Positions 8,511 to 18,036 of a stretch of 64,000 nucleotides of DNA are shown piece by piece (position 1 is the stretch's first letter; each line of letters opens with the position of its first letter). Source of the DNA: Brevibacterium antiquum (GTDB lineage: Bacteria; Actinomycetota; Actinomycetes; Actinomycetales; Brevibacteriaceae); contig NZ_JABASX010000011.1 of the NCBI RefSeq assembly GCF_016107655.1, positions 62,001-126,000 of the forward strand, written 5' to 3'. The position numbers and the translations under genes are program-made. The notes below the pieces were generated by a model. The model made no database searches and had not been told where the DNA came from. It saw only the letters and a list, made by a program, of their open reading frames with translations.

Positions 8511-9688
8511 CGTTGACCTCGTTTCATTCCCAGTGTCGTCCATGCGACGATCTCGCGTTGGATCTCGGCCACACCGCCGCCGAAGGTGTTGATCTGTGCA
8601 CCGAGGTTCATCACCGCCGGGCGGCCGTCATCGATGCCGGTGGGCACCTCGTCGATGTGCAGCGCGTCCTCGCCGAGGATCTCGAGCATGATCCGATAGA
8701 TCTCGATCGCCGCCTCGGTTGCGTAGATCTTCGCTGCCGAAGCCTGGCCCGGGTCGACGGCCTCGGTGGCGGTGGCTTCGACGAGTTTCCAGTTCATCAG
8801 GTTCATCGCCGAGTTCAGTGCCGTTGCCCGGGCCAGCGAGGAAGCCACCCATGGCAGGTCCGCGTACGCTTCTCCCGCCGGTGTGGTCTTCTCCGCCGCC
8901 CAAGCGGTGACATCTTCGAGCATTCCGTCGCAGATGCCGGAGTAGGCTGCCAGGCCCACACGCTCATGGTTGAGCTGAGTGGTGATCATCCGCCAGCCCG
9001 CGTCGATCTCTCCGACGACGTTGCCCACCGGCACACGCACGTCGTCATAGTAGGTCGCCGAGGTCTCGACCTGGCCGAGCGCCTCGATCGGCGTCACGGA
9101 GAATCCTTCTGCCGTGGTCGGCACGAGGATGAGGGAGATGCCCTTGTGCTTGGGGGCTGTCGGATCCGTCCGCGCCGCCAGCCAGATCCAGTCGGCTCCC
9201 GGTCCTCCAGAGGTGAAGATCTTGCTGCCGTTGATGACGAATTCCTCGCCCTCGCGCACTGCCGCTGTGCGCAGGGAGGCCAGGTCCGTCCCGGCCTCAG
9301 GCTCGGTGTAGCCGATCGAGACCACGAGCTCGCCGGCGGCGATCTTCGGAAGGAAGTAGTCCTTCTGCTCCTGGCTCCCGTGGCTCATGATCGTCGGAGC
9401 CACCGTGGTCAAAGTGACCATCGGCAGCGGAGCCTGGGCCCGGTAAGCCTCGGAGTAGAGGATGAATTGGGCTCTGTGCCCCCTGTCCTGCCCGCCGAAT
9501 TCCTCCGGCCAGCCGATGGCGAACCAGCCGTCGGCTCCGATCTGCTTCATCACTTCATCGCGCACCGGCCCCCCGGCCTCGCCCTCCGCATGGAGCCCGG
9601 CTCGCACTTCGTCGGTGAGGAGCCGGTCGAAGTAGTCACGCAGCTCCTGTCTGAGCCTGAGATCCTCGTCACTGAGTTTCACGTGCAT
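8507..9688 (-). CDS. Acyl-CoA dehydrogenase, ChsE2/FadE29-like subunit
   Basis: Acyl-CoA dehydrogenase of 393 residues, first gene of the ltp2 operon. Segments IGYTEPEAGTDLASLRT, ADWIWLAARTDP and NTFGGGVAEIQREIVA match mycobacterial FadE29 as I remember it; FadE29 dehydrogenates the 3-carbon steroid side-chain CoA ester together with FadE28. The start ATG has AGGTG five bases upstream. The 112-bp upstream gap holds a weaker copy of the shared AT-rich palindrome (AGAATTCATTCT). Translation is coupled to the next gene by ATGA. Confidence 0.88.
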   Translation of the reverse strand: MHVKLSDEDLRLRQELRDYFDRLLTDEVRAGLHAEGEAGGPVRDEVMKQIGADGWFAIGWPEEFGGQDRGHRAQFILYSEAYRAQAPLPMVTLTTVAPTIMSHGSQEQKDYFLPKIAAGELVVSIGYTEPEAGTDLASLRTAAVREGEEFVINGSKIFTSGGPGADWIWLAARTDPTAPKHKGISLILVPTTAEGFSVTPIEALGQVETSATYYDDVRVPVGNVVGEIDAGWRMITTQLNHERVGLAAYSGICDGMLEDVTAWAAEKTTPAGEAYADLPWVASSLARATALNSAMNLMNWKLVEATATEAVDPGQASAAKIYATEAAIEIYRIMLEILGEDALHIDEVPTGIDDGRPAVMNLGAQINTFGGGVAEIQREIVAWTTLGMKRGQR

Positions 9689-9775
9689 ATCAGCACCTGT
9701 TCTTCCTTGTTGCCGCTGAAATTGATCTGTCGCCGTCGCGTCCGGTCACGTATTCACTGGCCGGAACCGCAAACA

Positions 9776-9787
9776 AGAATTCATTCT
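9776..9787. promoter_or_regulatory. Degenerate copy of the KstR-like operator
   Basis: AGAATTCATTCT has 5-bp inverted arms with a two-base centre. This matches the core AAT-nn-ATT geometry of the three stronger sites in this cluster but has lost the outer T and A. It lies between the SDR stop and the first gene of the chsE2-to-ltp2 operon, where an operator for that operon would be expected. Function is inferred. Confidence 0.4.
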
Positions 9788-9800
9788 CCAAACGAGGCGC

Positions 9801-10724
9801 TCAGGCGATGTTCTCGATGCCGGTCTCATCGAGCTCGGCCAGATGATAGGCGGCGAACCCGCTTCCCGGCGCCTTCCCTTCGAAGTGCCCGCCGATCTTC
9901 TCGGCCAGCTCTGCCTCATCGAAGACACCGGTGCTGGCGATGAACTTCTCCTCGATGTCGGCGGGCCTGAGCAGTGCGACGAAGTCTCCGTAGACGATGA
10001 AGACTTCGCTGCTGATCCGTGCCGCTTCCGGCCCGGAGAGGAAGCCGACGAGCCTGGCCACCCGCTCGGGCGCGAGGATGTCGAGACGCCGGGAATCGGA
10101 GTCGGCGGCGAAGACCGCTTCGGTCATCCCGGTCCGGGCGCGCGGCATGATCGCATTGGCCCGCACGCCGTAGCGGCCCAGCCCCTGCGCCGTCGACAGC
10201 GTGAGACCGATGATGCCGGCCTTCGCCGCCGAGTAGTTGGGCTGGCCCGCCGCTCCCATCAGTGCGGCTTCGGAGGCGGTGTTGACGATGCGACCGTAGA
10301 TCGGTCCACCCGCGGCCTTGCTGGCCGAGCGGAAGTGCACGGCCGCCGCGTGGCAGAGCGCAGCGTGGCCCTTGAGATGGACGTCGAGGACCTTGTCCCA
10401 TTTGTCCTCGGTGAGGTTGAAGATCATCGTGTCGCGCACGATTCCCGCATTGTTGACGACGATGTCGAGCCCGCCGAAAGTGTCGACGGCCGCGGCGACG
10501 AGCTCATCGCCGGTCTTCCAGGCGCTGATGTCGGCCTGCACAGCCAGGGCCTCAGATCCCAGCGTCCGCACCTCGTCTGCGACGACGGCCGCGTCGTCGC
10601 CGAGGTCGTTGACGATCACATTGGCTCCGAGCTCGGCCAGGCGCAGCGCTTCGGCGCGCCCCAGGCCCGAGCCCGCTCCGGTGACGATGGCGGTCCGCCC
10701 GCTCAGATCGGTGTCTCGGTTCAT
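9801..10724 (-). CDS. SDR dehydrogenase, 17-beta-HSD4-like (3-hydroxyacyl-CoA type)
   Basis: Short-chain dehydrogenase of 307 residues, longer than the classical 250 because of a C-terminal extension. TGAGSGLG is at about 16-23, NNAG near 92, and the active site has NTASEAAL with YSAAK. This resembles the dehydrogenase unit of peroxisomal-type multifunctional enzyme 2 and actinobacterial Hsd4A-like proteins, which oxidise 3-hydroxyacyl-CoA esters of sterol side chains. It is divergent from the fused acyl-CoA dehydrogenase gene and shares its operator region. The exact substrate is inferred. Confidence 0.87.
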   Translation of the reverse strand: MNRDTDLSGRTAIVTGAGSGLGRAEALRLAELGANVIVNDLGDDAAVVADEVRTLGSEALAVQADISAWKTGDELVAAAVDTFGGLDIVVNNAGIVRDTMIFNLTEDKWDKVLDVHLKGHAALCHAAAVHFRSASKAAGGPIYGRIVNTASEAALMGAAGQPNYSAAKAGIIGLTLSTAQGLGRYGVRANAIMPRARTGMTEAVFAADSDSRRLDILAPERVARLVGFLSGPEAARISSEVFIVYGDFVALLRPADIEEKFIASTGVFDEAELAEKIGGHFEGKAPGSGFAAYHLAELDETGIENIA

Positions 10725-10764
10725 CAGTGAGTCTCCTTCGATTCCGCGATAGGCTTCCGTGTGT

Positions 10765-10805
10765 CTTGCAAATTACTATAATTGATTCTAGTTTTGATTT
10801 GCAAG
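10765..10805. promoter_or_regulatory. Divergent promoter/operator with nested palindromes
   Basis: An outer perfect inverted repeat, CTTGCAAAT and ATTTGCAAG, surrounds an inner 16-bp palindrome CTATAATTGATTCTAG (10776-10791). Each outer arm contains TTGCAA, a plausible -35. On the minus strand TTGCAA is 18 bases from TATAGT; on the plus strand it is 17 bases from TAGTTT. The inner palindrome recurs upstream of the thiolase and MFS genes and fits TnnAATnnATTnnA, close to the KstR box TnnAACnnGTTnnA. A repressor here would block both genes. Confidence 0.65.
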
Positions 10806-10831
10806 CATTTCGGCTATCCGATCGGAGCACC

Positions 10832-13021
10832 ATGAAGGACTCGATCGCCATCGGCGACGAACTGACCGAGCTGACAGAGGTCCTCGACGACTTCTGCACC
10901 GACCGTGTCTCACCCGAGACCATCCACGCGTACATCGATGCCGAGGATGAGGGGGTTCCCGGCTTCTTCTCGGACCTCACCGATATCGGCATCCTCGACC
11001 TGCACCTGGACGAGGAGCAAGGTGGCGCGGGCGTCGGCTTCATGGGTCTCGCCACCGCCGCCGAAGCGCTGGGCCGCGGGCTGGTGCCCGGTCCGGCGCT
11101 GCCGGCGATGATCACCTCGGCATCGCTGGCCCATGCGGGGCGGGCCCCGCAGACCGAAGGTGCCGCCGGAGGCCCTGCCGCCGCACTGGGCGCGATCGCC
11201 CTCGAGCCCGGCGATCTGGCCTTCGACGCCGCGACCTGCACACTCACGGGAACGAGCGCGCCGATCACCTCGGCCGCGACGGCCGAGCACGTCGTTCTGC
11301 CCGTCGACGACGGCAGCTGGCGACGCTGGGTGCTGCTGCACACCTCCGCGACCGAGGTCCTTCCCTGCCCGTCCCACGACGTCACCCGCCCGATGGCACG
11401 TCTGCGCATCGAACAGGCGGCGTCTGTCGAGGTCCTCGACATCGATCCGGAGCTGCCGCGGCTCATCGCCGCCGCAGCCCTGGCCGCCGAGGGGTCGGGG
11501 ATCGCCCAGTGGTGCACCGAGACCGCGGTCGAATACGCCCGAGTCCGTGAGCAGTTCGGGGCCGCGATCGGCAGCTTCCAAGCGGTCAAACACCGGATCG
11601 CCGGCATGCACGTCGCGGCGGCTCAGGTGCGCGCCCTGGCCTGGGACGCCGCGCGCTGCCTCGACACGGAGATCAGCACCGACGAACGCAGTCTGGTCAT
11701 CTCGGCCGCTGCCGGGACGGGAATCGATCTCGCGCTCGACACGGTCAAGGACCTCATCGATACTCTGGGTGGAATCGGCTTCACTTGGGAGCATATGGCC
11801 GGCTTCGCTCTGCGCCGGGCGCAGACCTCCCGCGTCGTACTCGGCCCCGGAGATCACTGGCGCGTCAAAGTCGCACAGGCGGCACTGGCCGGTGCGCGTC
11901 GCGGTCCCGCCCTGTCCTATCCGGAGGGCTCGGATAAGATCCGCGAGGAGATCGGAGCAGAACTGGACACCGTTCCCAGCGGAGACGAGGCCACGGCGCG
12001 CCTCGCGGATCTGGGCTTCACCTCGCCGGCGCTGCCCCGCCCCTGGGGCCGAGGCGCTGATGCCCTCACCCAGCTCATCATCGACGAAGAGCTCACCGCC
12101 CGGAACCTCACACCCCATGACATGGTCATCGGCAACTGGGTCGTGCCCAGCCTCGTCGCCCACGGCACTCCGGAGCAGAACGAACGGTTCATCGGCCCGT
12201 CCCTGCGTGGGGACATCCGCTGGTGCCAGCTCTTCAGCGAACCCGGTGCCGGGTCCGATCTGGCCGGTCTGACCACCTCGGCGAGGAAGGTGGACGGCGG
12301 CTGGGTGATCACGGGCCAGAAGGTGTGGACCTCGGGCGCGCGGGAGTCCGATTGGGGGATCCTCCTGGCTCGCACGGACCCAGAGGCGCGCAAGCACCGC
12401 GGCATCGGTTACTTCCTCCTCGACATGAACTCCCCCGGGATCACCATCCGCCCGCTGCGCGAGCTGACCGGGGAGGCGCTGTTCAACGAGGTCTTCCTCG
12501 ACGAGGTATTCATCCCCGATGAGCTCATGGTCGGTGCGCCGACAGATGGGTGGAAGGTGGCGGTGGGCACTCTGGCCAACGAGCGCGTGGCGATGACCGG
12601 GCATTCGATGTTCGGCGGCGGGGACGAAGCGCTCGTATCGCTGCTGCACGGATATGCGGCAGACGATCCGCTGCGCCTCCGGATGGTCGGCGACCTGCTC
12701 TCGGTGTCCCTATCCGGATCGCTGCTGGGGGTGAGGTCGATGCTCAAGGCGATGGAGAGCGCGACCTCGTCGGCGGAGTCGTCCCTGGCCAAGCTCGTCT
12801 CCACGCGCAACATCCAAGACACTTGGGAAGCCGTGGTCGAATGGTCGGGCACAGACGGCATCGACGGCGTCGACATCGCCGGTGCCGAGGATGTCGCCAC
12901 CCGCAGCACGGTGCCCACATACATGTTCCTCAACACGAGGTCGCTGACGATCGCCGGCGGGACCACCGACATCCAGCTCAACATCGTAGCCGAGCGCATC
13001 CTCGGACTCCCCCGCGGCTGA
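10832..13021 (+). CDS. Fused double acyl-CoA dehydrogenase, ChsE3/FadE34-like
   Basis: Protein of 729 residues made of two acyl-CoA dehydrogenase units in tandem. The N-terminal unit (about 1-350) ends with REQFGAAIGSFQAVKHR and a DTLGGIGFTWEH segment. The C-terminal unit (about 370-729) has QLFSEPGAGSDLAGL, WVITGQKVWTSGA, RTDPEARKHRGIGYFLLDM and TIAGGTTDIQLNIVAERILG. FadE34 of Mycobacterium is such a fusion acting on a 5-carbon steroid or bile-acid side chain. The ATG has GGAG five bases upstream; an earlier TTG extension through the operator is rejected. Confidence 0.88.
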   Translation: MKDSIAIGDELTELTEVLDDFCTDRVSPETIHAYIDAEDEGVPGFFSDLTDIGILDLHLDEEQGGAGVGFMGLATAAEALGRGLVPGPALPAMITSASLAHAGRAPQTEGAAGGPAAALGAIALEPGDLAFDAATCTLTGTSAPITSAATAEHVVLPVDDGSWRRWVLLHTSATEVLPCPSHDVTRPMARLRIEQAASVEVLDIDPELPRLIAAAALAAEGSGIAQWCTETAVEYARVREQFGAAIGSFQAVKHRIAGMHVAAAQVRALAWDAARCLDTEISTDERSLVISAAAGTGIDLALDTVKDLIDTLGGIGFTWEHMAGFALRRAQTSRVVLGPGDHWRVKVAQAALAGARRGPALSYPEGSDKIREEIGAELDTVPSGDEATARLADLGFTSPALPRPWGRGADALTQLIIDEELTARNLTPHDMVIGNWVVPSLVAHGTPEQNERFIGPSLRGDIRWCQLFSEPGAGSDLAGLTTSARKVDGGWVITGQKVWTSGARESDWGILLARTDPEARKHRGIGYFLLDMNSPGITIRPLRELTGEALFNEVFLDEVFIPDELMVGAPTDGWKVAVGTLANERVAMTGHSMFGGGDEALVSLLHGYAADDPLRLRMVGDLLSVSLSGSLLGVRSMLKAMESATSSAESSLAKLVSTRNIQDTWEAVVEWSGTDGIDGVDIAGAEDVATRSTVPTYMFLNTRSLTIAGGTTDIQLNIVAERILGLPRG

Positions 13022-13067
13022 GACAACTCAGTCCTGGCTGGTCGCCCGGAAGCGGCCATCCCTCCCC

Positions 13068-13090
13068 TGCCGCCGTCTGTCGCGGCGGCA
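13068..13090 (+). other. Intercistronic hairpin
   Basis: An 8-bp perfect stem TGCCGCCG/CGGCGGCA with a 7-base loop sits between the dehydrogenase and hydratase genes. There is no T-run, so it is more likely an mRNA-processing or partial-attenuation hairpin than a full terminator. Confidence 0.4.
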
Positions 13091-13111
13091 TGCACGAAGA
13101 AAGGACCACCC

Positions 13112-14047
13112 GTGCCCATTGACACAGAGACCGCGCTTGCCGCGGATCCACAGATCAGCGAGATCTCCTGGACTTCGACCGATGTCCTGCTCTACCACCT
13201 CAGCCTCGGCGCCGGCTCCCAGGCCGACGAGCCGGAGCTGAGACTGACGTTCGAACGCGATCTGAAGGTCCTGCCGACCTTCGGCCTGGTCGCGGGCAGG
13301 GGCCCCTCGACTGCAGCCTCGGGCCCCTCGGCAACGACCGCCGGCGAGTCCGCGTACGGATCTACCGAGGAGGAAGCCGGTGGGGACACAGCCTCGGACC
13401 CGACCCGGATGCGGCTGCCCGGCATCGACGTGGACCTGCGCGCCGTCCTCCACGCCGGGCAGTCGCTCACCGCTCACCGACCCCTGCCTGCCTCCGGAAC
13501 GGCGGAGGTCCGGCGCTCGGTCGCGCAGATCCATGACCTCGGCAAGGCTGCTCTCATCGTCCTCGAGTCGAGTGCCGTGGACGCTGACGGGCCGCTGTGG
13601 ACCGAGCACTCGCGGATCTATGTACGCGGGGAGGGCGGATTCGGCGGAGAGCCGGCGCCCGCCCCACGGCCGGTCCCCGAACGCGTTCCAGAGACCAGCG
13701 TCCGCATCACCACGCGTCCGGACCAGGCGCTGCTCTACCGTCTCAACGGTGATCTCAACCCCTTGCACATCGATCCGGAGTTCGCGCGCTCCGCCGGCCT
13801 TCCCGGTCCGATTCTCCACGGTCTGGCGACCTACGGAATCGTCGCCAAAGCGCTGACGGACATCGCCGCCGACGGGCATCCCGAGCGCGTCGCCGAGGTC
13901 GGTGCCCGGTTCTCCGGAATGGTCACGCCCGGTGACGTCCTGGTCCTCGAGGTCTGGGAGACGGGACCCGGTCAGCGGTCGTACCGGGCACGAGTCGAGG
14001 GCAGCGAACAGGCAGTCCTCGACGAGGGAGTCCTCATCCTGAACTGA
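13112..14047 (+). CDS. MaoC-like 2-enoyl-CoA hydratase, double hotdog
   Basis: Hydratase 2-type enzyme of 311 residues; adds water to a 2-enoyl-CoA to give the (R)-3-hydroxy ester. The catalytic Asp/His loop is clear in the C-terminal hotdog at about 212-242 (LNGDLNPLHIDPEFARSAGL then PILHGLATYG). It resembles actinobacterial steroid side-chain hydratases such as Rv3538. A low-complexity Gly/Ser/Thr/Glu-rich stretch at about 65-95 interrupts the N-terminal domain. Start is GTG with AAAGGA eight bases upstream. It follows the ChsE3-like gene by 90 bp and probably acts next in the same beta-oxidation round. Confidence 0.87.
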   Translation: MPIDTETALAADPQISEISWTSTDVLLYHLSLGAGSQADEPELRLTFERDLKVLPTFGLVAGRGPSTAASGPSATTAGESAYGSTEEEAGGDTASDPTRMRLPGIDVDLRAVLHAGQSLTAHRPLPASGTAEVRRSVAQIHDLGKAALIVLESSAVDADGPLWTEHSRIYVRGEGGFGGEPAPAPRPVPERVPETSVRITTRPDQALLYRLNGDLNPLHIDPEFARSAGLPGPILHGLATYGIVAKALTDIAADGHPERVAEVGARFSGMVTPGDVLVLEVWETGPGQRSYRARVEGSEQAVLDEGVLILN

Positions 14048-14055
14048 ACTGCACG

Positions 14056-14102
14056 GACGAGTGTGGGGCGGGCAGTGATTCACTGCCCGCCCCACACTCG
14101 TC
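14056..14102. terminator. Bidirectional terminator, 23-bp perfect stem
   Basis: A 23-bp perfect inverted repeat separated by one base forms a very stable GC-rich hairpin between the convergent hydratase and thiolase genes. No U-tract follows on either side, as is common for actinobacterial terminators. Confidence 0.75.
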
Positions 14103-14155
14103 TGTGTCACGCGTTGTGCCTCGCGTTGTGCCACGCGCGACTGCGGCAACGCCAG

Positions 14156-15340
<1,185 letters not shown>

Positions 15341-15355
15341 CTAGGTCCATTCCCT

Positions 15356-15384
15356 AAACTAGAATTAATTCTAGATGACGTCAA
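15356..15384 (-). promoter_or_regulatory. Thiolase promoter with perfect 16-bp operator palindrome
   Basis: CTAGAATTAATTCTAG (15359-15374) is a perfect palindrome fitting TnnAATnnATTnnA. On the minus strand TTGACG (15379-15384) and TAGTTT (15356-15361) are 17 bases apart, so the palindrome fills the promoter of the thiolase gene. The same site may also control the divergent SDR. Confidence 0.65.
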
Positions 15385-15510
15385 GATCATGTCGCGATGG
15401 CCTCACGATCTTGACAGCCAGGGGTTAGGCGCTCTTGCACGATCGCCTGATAGACCAGAGACACAGAGACACAGAGACGAACAGAACAGACGCGAACAGT
15501 GAGGCAGAAA

Positions 15511-16254
15511 ATGAAACTGGAGAACCAAACATTCATCGTCACCGGCGGCGCATCGGGTATCGGACTGGGCATCACCCGACGGATCATCTCCGAAGGCGGA
15601 CGGGTCGTGGCAGTCGACATCAACGCCGAGGCGGGTGAACGGGTCGTCGAGGAGTTCGGCGACAGGGCCCGATTCATTCAGGGCGATGTCTCCGACACGC
15701 AGGTCGCCACGACCGCCGTCGCCGAATCCGTGGAGGCCTTCGGTGGCCTCAACGGTCTCGTCAACAACGCTCACGCCTCACGCCAGAAACCGTTCCTCGA
15801 GCTCGAGGAGTCCGATTGGAGCTTGTCCTTCTCCACCGGTTTCCAGGCGACGCTGAACTTCATGCGCGCCGCCCACGATGAACTGGTGAAGACCAAGGGC
15901 TCCGTAGTGAACTTCGGTTCCGGGGCCGCGATGGGCGGGCAGCTGGGGCAGGCATCCTACGCGGCGGCCAAGGAGGCGATCCGCGGGGTCAGCCGTGTGA
16001 TCGCCAACGAATGGGCCCCGGAGGGCATCCGAGTCAACATCGTCTCGCCGCTGGCGCTGACTCCCGGAGTGGAGGCCTGGAGCAGGGAGCACCCGGCGCA
16101 GTACGAGGAGACCGTCGCGACGATCCCGCTGGCACGCTTCGGCGACCCGGAGACCGATGTGGCACCGGTCGTCACTTTCCTCCTGTCCGCGGACGCGAAG
16201 TACATGACCGGTCAGACGCTCATGGCCGATGGTGGAATCCGGAAGCTGTACTGA
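15511..16254 (+). CDS. SDR family oxidoreductase
   Basis: Short-chain dehydrogenase of 247 residues. TGGASGIG is at about 10-17; NNAH replaces NNAG near 89, and YAAAK is the Tyr/Lys motif near 150-155. The segment before it (NFGSGAAMGG) supplies the Ser. It ends with the family-typical MTGQTLMADGG. The ATG is chosen because GAGG lies six bases upstream; a GTG four codons earlier is possible. The shared operator region with the thiolase suggests a hydroxyacyl-CoA or hydroxysteroid dehydrogenase in the same pathway; substrate not known. Confidence 0.87.
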   Translation: MKLENQTFIVTGGASGIGLGITRRIISEGGRVVAVDINAEAGERVVEEFGDRARFIQGDVSDTQVATTAVAESVEAFGGLNGLVNNAHASRQKPFLELEESDWSLSFSTGFQATLNFMRAAHDELVKTKGSVVNFGSGAAMGGQLGQASYAAAKEAIRGVSRVIANEWAPEGIRVNIVSPLALTPGVEAWSREHPAQYEETVATIPLARFGDPETDVAPVVTFLLSADAKYMTGQTLMADGGIRKLY

Positions 16255-16309
16255 CAGCGACTGTGCCGATGTGCGGTCGTTCGCGCACGGCCAGTGGTCC
16301 CGGCTGTGA

Positions 16310-16332
16310 GCCCGAAGCGATTCGCTTCGGGC
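16310..16332. terminator. Convergent terminator hairpin
   Basis: GCCCGAAGCGA and TCGCTTCGGGC form an 11-bp perfect stem between the ends of the SDR and MFS genes, which converge here. It probably serves both. Confidence 0.6.
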
Positions 16333-16352
16333 CCACATCTCGTCGAAGCCGA

Positions 16353-17831
16353 TCAGCTGCCCAGGTCCTGCGCCTGCTTCGCGTCTTTCTCCAGCCTCGG
16401 CCGGGCAACGCTGCGGCTGCCCACGGCCAGCGACAGCACCGCCGAGAGGACGGAGGCGCCGGCGATGACCAGTGCCGCGACCCAAAGGCCCGGGTTCGAC
16501 ACGAAGCCCTGCCCGGCGACCACGATAGTGCCGATTGACATCACGACGCCGAGGACCGAGGTGCCCACGGACTGGAAGGTGTTCCGAATGACCTGCGCCA
16601 TGGCCGCGGCGATGCTGACCACCGAAACGTCGACGGTCTCGACGATCATCGCCGGAATGCCAGAGAACAGGCAGGAGCTGCCGACGGTGAACACGAGGAT
16701 CGCGGTGAGGACGACGACCGTGTTCGCCGGGAAGCCGGCGATGAGCAGGACGCCGATCATCGCGAGCCCCGAGCCCACCACCAGCGTGGTCCTCGCCCCG
16801 TAGTTCGTGGTCATCCTGCCGATGGCTCCTGCGAGGAGGAAGGCCACTGCCGAGAATGCCGCGGTCCAGATTCCGAAGGACATGGGGCTCAGACCGATGC
16901 CGACACCGATATTCGTGCCGTCGACGACACTCGGCTGGCGCGAGATGGTCGCCGAAAGCACGGTGAACATCCCCAGCGGCCCGAATCCGAGGACGATGGA
17001 GAGGATCATCGAGGCACGGACCTTCGAGTCGCGCAGCAGGCGGATCTCGAACAGCGGGTAGGAGATCATGGACTCGTGGCGAACGAAGATCGCGAGCACG
17101 ATGAGACCGGCGAGTCCGAAGGCGATCACCTGCCAGTCGGTCCATCCGCGGTCGGCGGAGGCGGTGACGGCGTAGAGGGCGGAGCCGATTCCGGAGCCGA
17201 AGAGGATCGCGCCGAGGAAGTCGATGCGCCGTGTCGCGGCCAGATCGGAAGCCTGATCGCGGGGGACGACCACGGCGACGAAGGCCGCCACAGCCAAAGC
17301 CACCACGGTCGTCACGATGTAGATCGAGTGCCAGGAGAAGACCGACAGCAGCACACCGGCGATGAGGATGCCGAAGGCACCGGCGATGATCGCCGAGGAC
17401 GACACCAGGGTGACGGCGGTGCCGGTGCGGTCTTTCGGATAGCGCGCGGAGATGATGCCTATCGCCAGCGGCAGGACGCAGCCGGTGACGCCCTGGAACA
17501 CGCGCCCGAGAACGAGCACCCAGAAGACTGGAGCGACTGCCGACAGCAGCGAGCCCACCGCGCCCAGGGCCAGGGCCCCGACGAGAATCTTGCGTCGGCC
17601 GTATTGGTCACCGAGACGCGCTCCGATGCCCGCAAAGATCGCGGCGGCCAGCGTATAGGCGGTGACGATCCACGTCAGTGAGGACAATGGAACGTCGAAG
17701 AAGTCCTTCGGCGCGTAGACGAGCTGAATGGACATGGTGGTCTCGAGAATCGCGACCACCTCGGCGGCGATGAGTGCACAGGTGATGAGCCAGAACTTCG
17801 TGACTCTGTCATTTTGGGACGGAATTGACAT
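16353..17831 (-). CDS. MFS transporter, DHA2/EmrB-QacA type
   Basis: Membrane transporter of 492 residues with about 14 hydrophobic segments, as in the DHA2 drug:proton antiporters. Motif A is visible after TM2 (GARLGDQYGRRKILV) and motif C-like glycines in TM5 (AIIAGAFGILIAGVLL). It could export a pathway intermediate or take up the substrate. Its promoter carries two overlapping copies of the shared KstR-like palindrome, so it is probably induced with the catabolic genes. Unlike many EmrB homologues it has no EmrA neighbour. Confidence 0.87.
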   Translation of the reverse strand: MSIPSQNDRVTKFWLITCALIAAEVVAILETTMSIQLVYAPKDFFDVPLSSLTWIVTAYTLAAAIFAGIGARLGDQYGRRKILVGALALGAVGSLLSAVAPVFWVLVLGRVFQGVTGCVLPLAIGIISARYPKDRTGTAVTLVSSSAIIAGAFGILIAGVLLSVFSWHSIYIVTTVVALAVAAFVAVVVPRDQASDLAATRRIDFLGAILFGSGIGSALYAVTASADRGWTDWQVIAFGLAGLIVLAIFVRHESMISYPLFEIRLLRDSKVRASMILSIVLGFGPLGMFTVLSATISRQPSVVDGTNIGVGIGLSPMSFGIWTAAFSAVAFLLAGAIGRMTTNYGARTTLVVGSGLAMIGVLLIAGFPANTVVVLTAILVFTVGSSCLFSGIPAMIVETVDVSVVSIAAAMAQVIRNTFQSVGTSVLGVVMSIGTIVVAGQGFVSNPGLWVAALVIAGASVLSAVLSLAVGSRSVARPRLEKDAKQAQDLGS

Positions 17832-17934
17832 GCGGAACCCTTTCGTCGAGATTCCCCCGCAGCAGGCTCTGCGCCCACTTCGCCCACTTCATCGTGGGGA
17901 AATCTTGTCTGCAGATTAGCGTTGCGTGCTGTGA

Positions 17935-17963
17935 ACTATAATCAATTATAGAATTGATTACAA
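17935..17963 (-). promoter_or_regulatory. MFS promoter with two overlapping operator palindromes
   Basis: On the minus strand TTGTAA (-35) and TATAGT (-10) are exactly 17 bases apart. The spacer and both hexamers are covered by CTATAATCAATTATAG (17936-17951) and a second site TAGAATTGATTACA (17949-17962), overlapping by two bases. Both fit TnnAATnnATTnnA, also found near the thiolase and ChsE3-like genes. This is the densest operator in the window. Confidence 0.65.
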
Positions 17964-18036
17964 TAGCAAATAGGGGTCCGTCGTCGACGAGAGGTCCGGG
18001 TCTGAGTCTGGGGCGGCGAGGCTCGCCAGGCCGCGC

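Noticed and set aside
8333..9943. 536-codon plus-strand frame opposite two acyl-CoA dehydrogenase genes
   Set aside because: Arg/His-rich shadow frame running across two genes and an operator region.
10910..12649. Long open frame (579 codons) on the minus strand opposite the fused acyl-CoA dehydrogenase
   Set aside because: Antisense shadow created by high GC at codon position three; no family motifs, and the plus-strand gene is fully supported.
15461..15490. Short ACACAGAGAC direct repeat as a potential operator
   Set aside because: Simple low-complexity repeat without symmetry, next to the well-defined palindrome.
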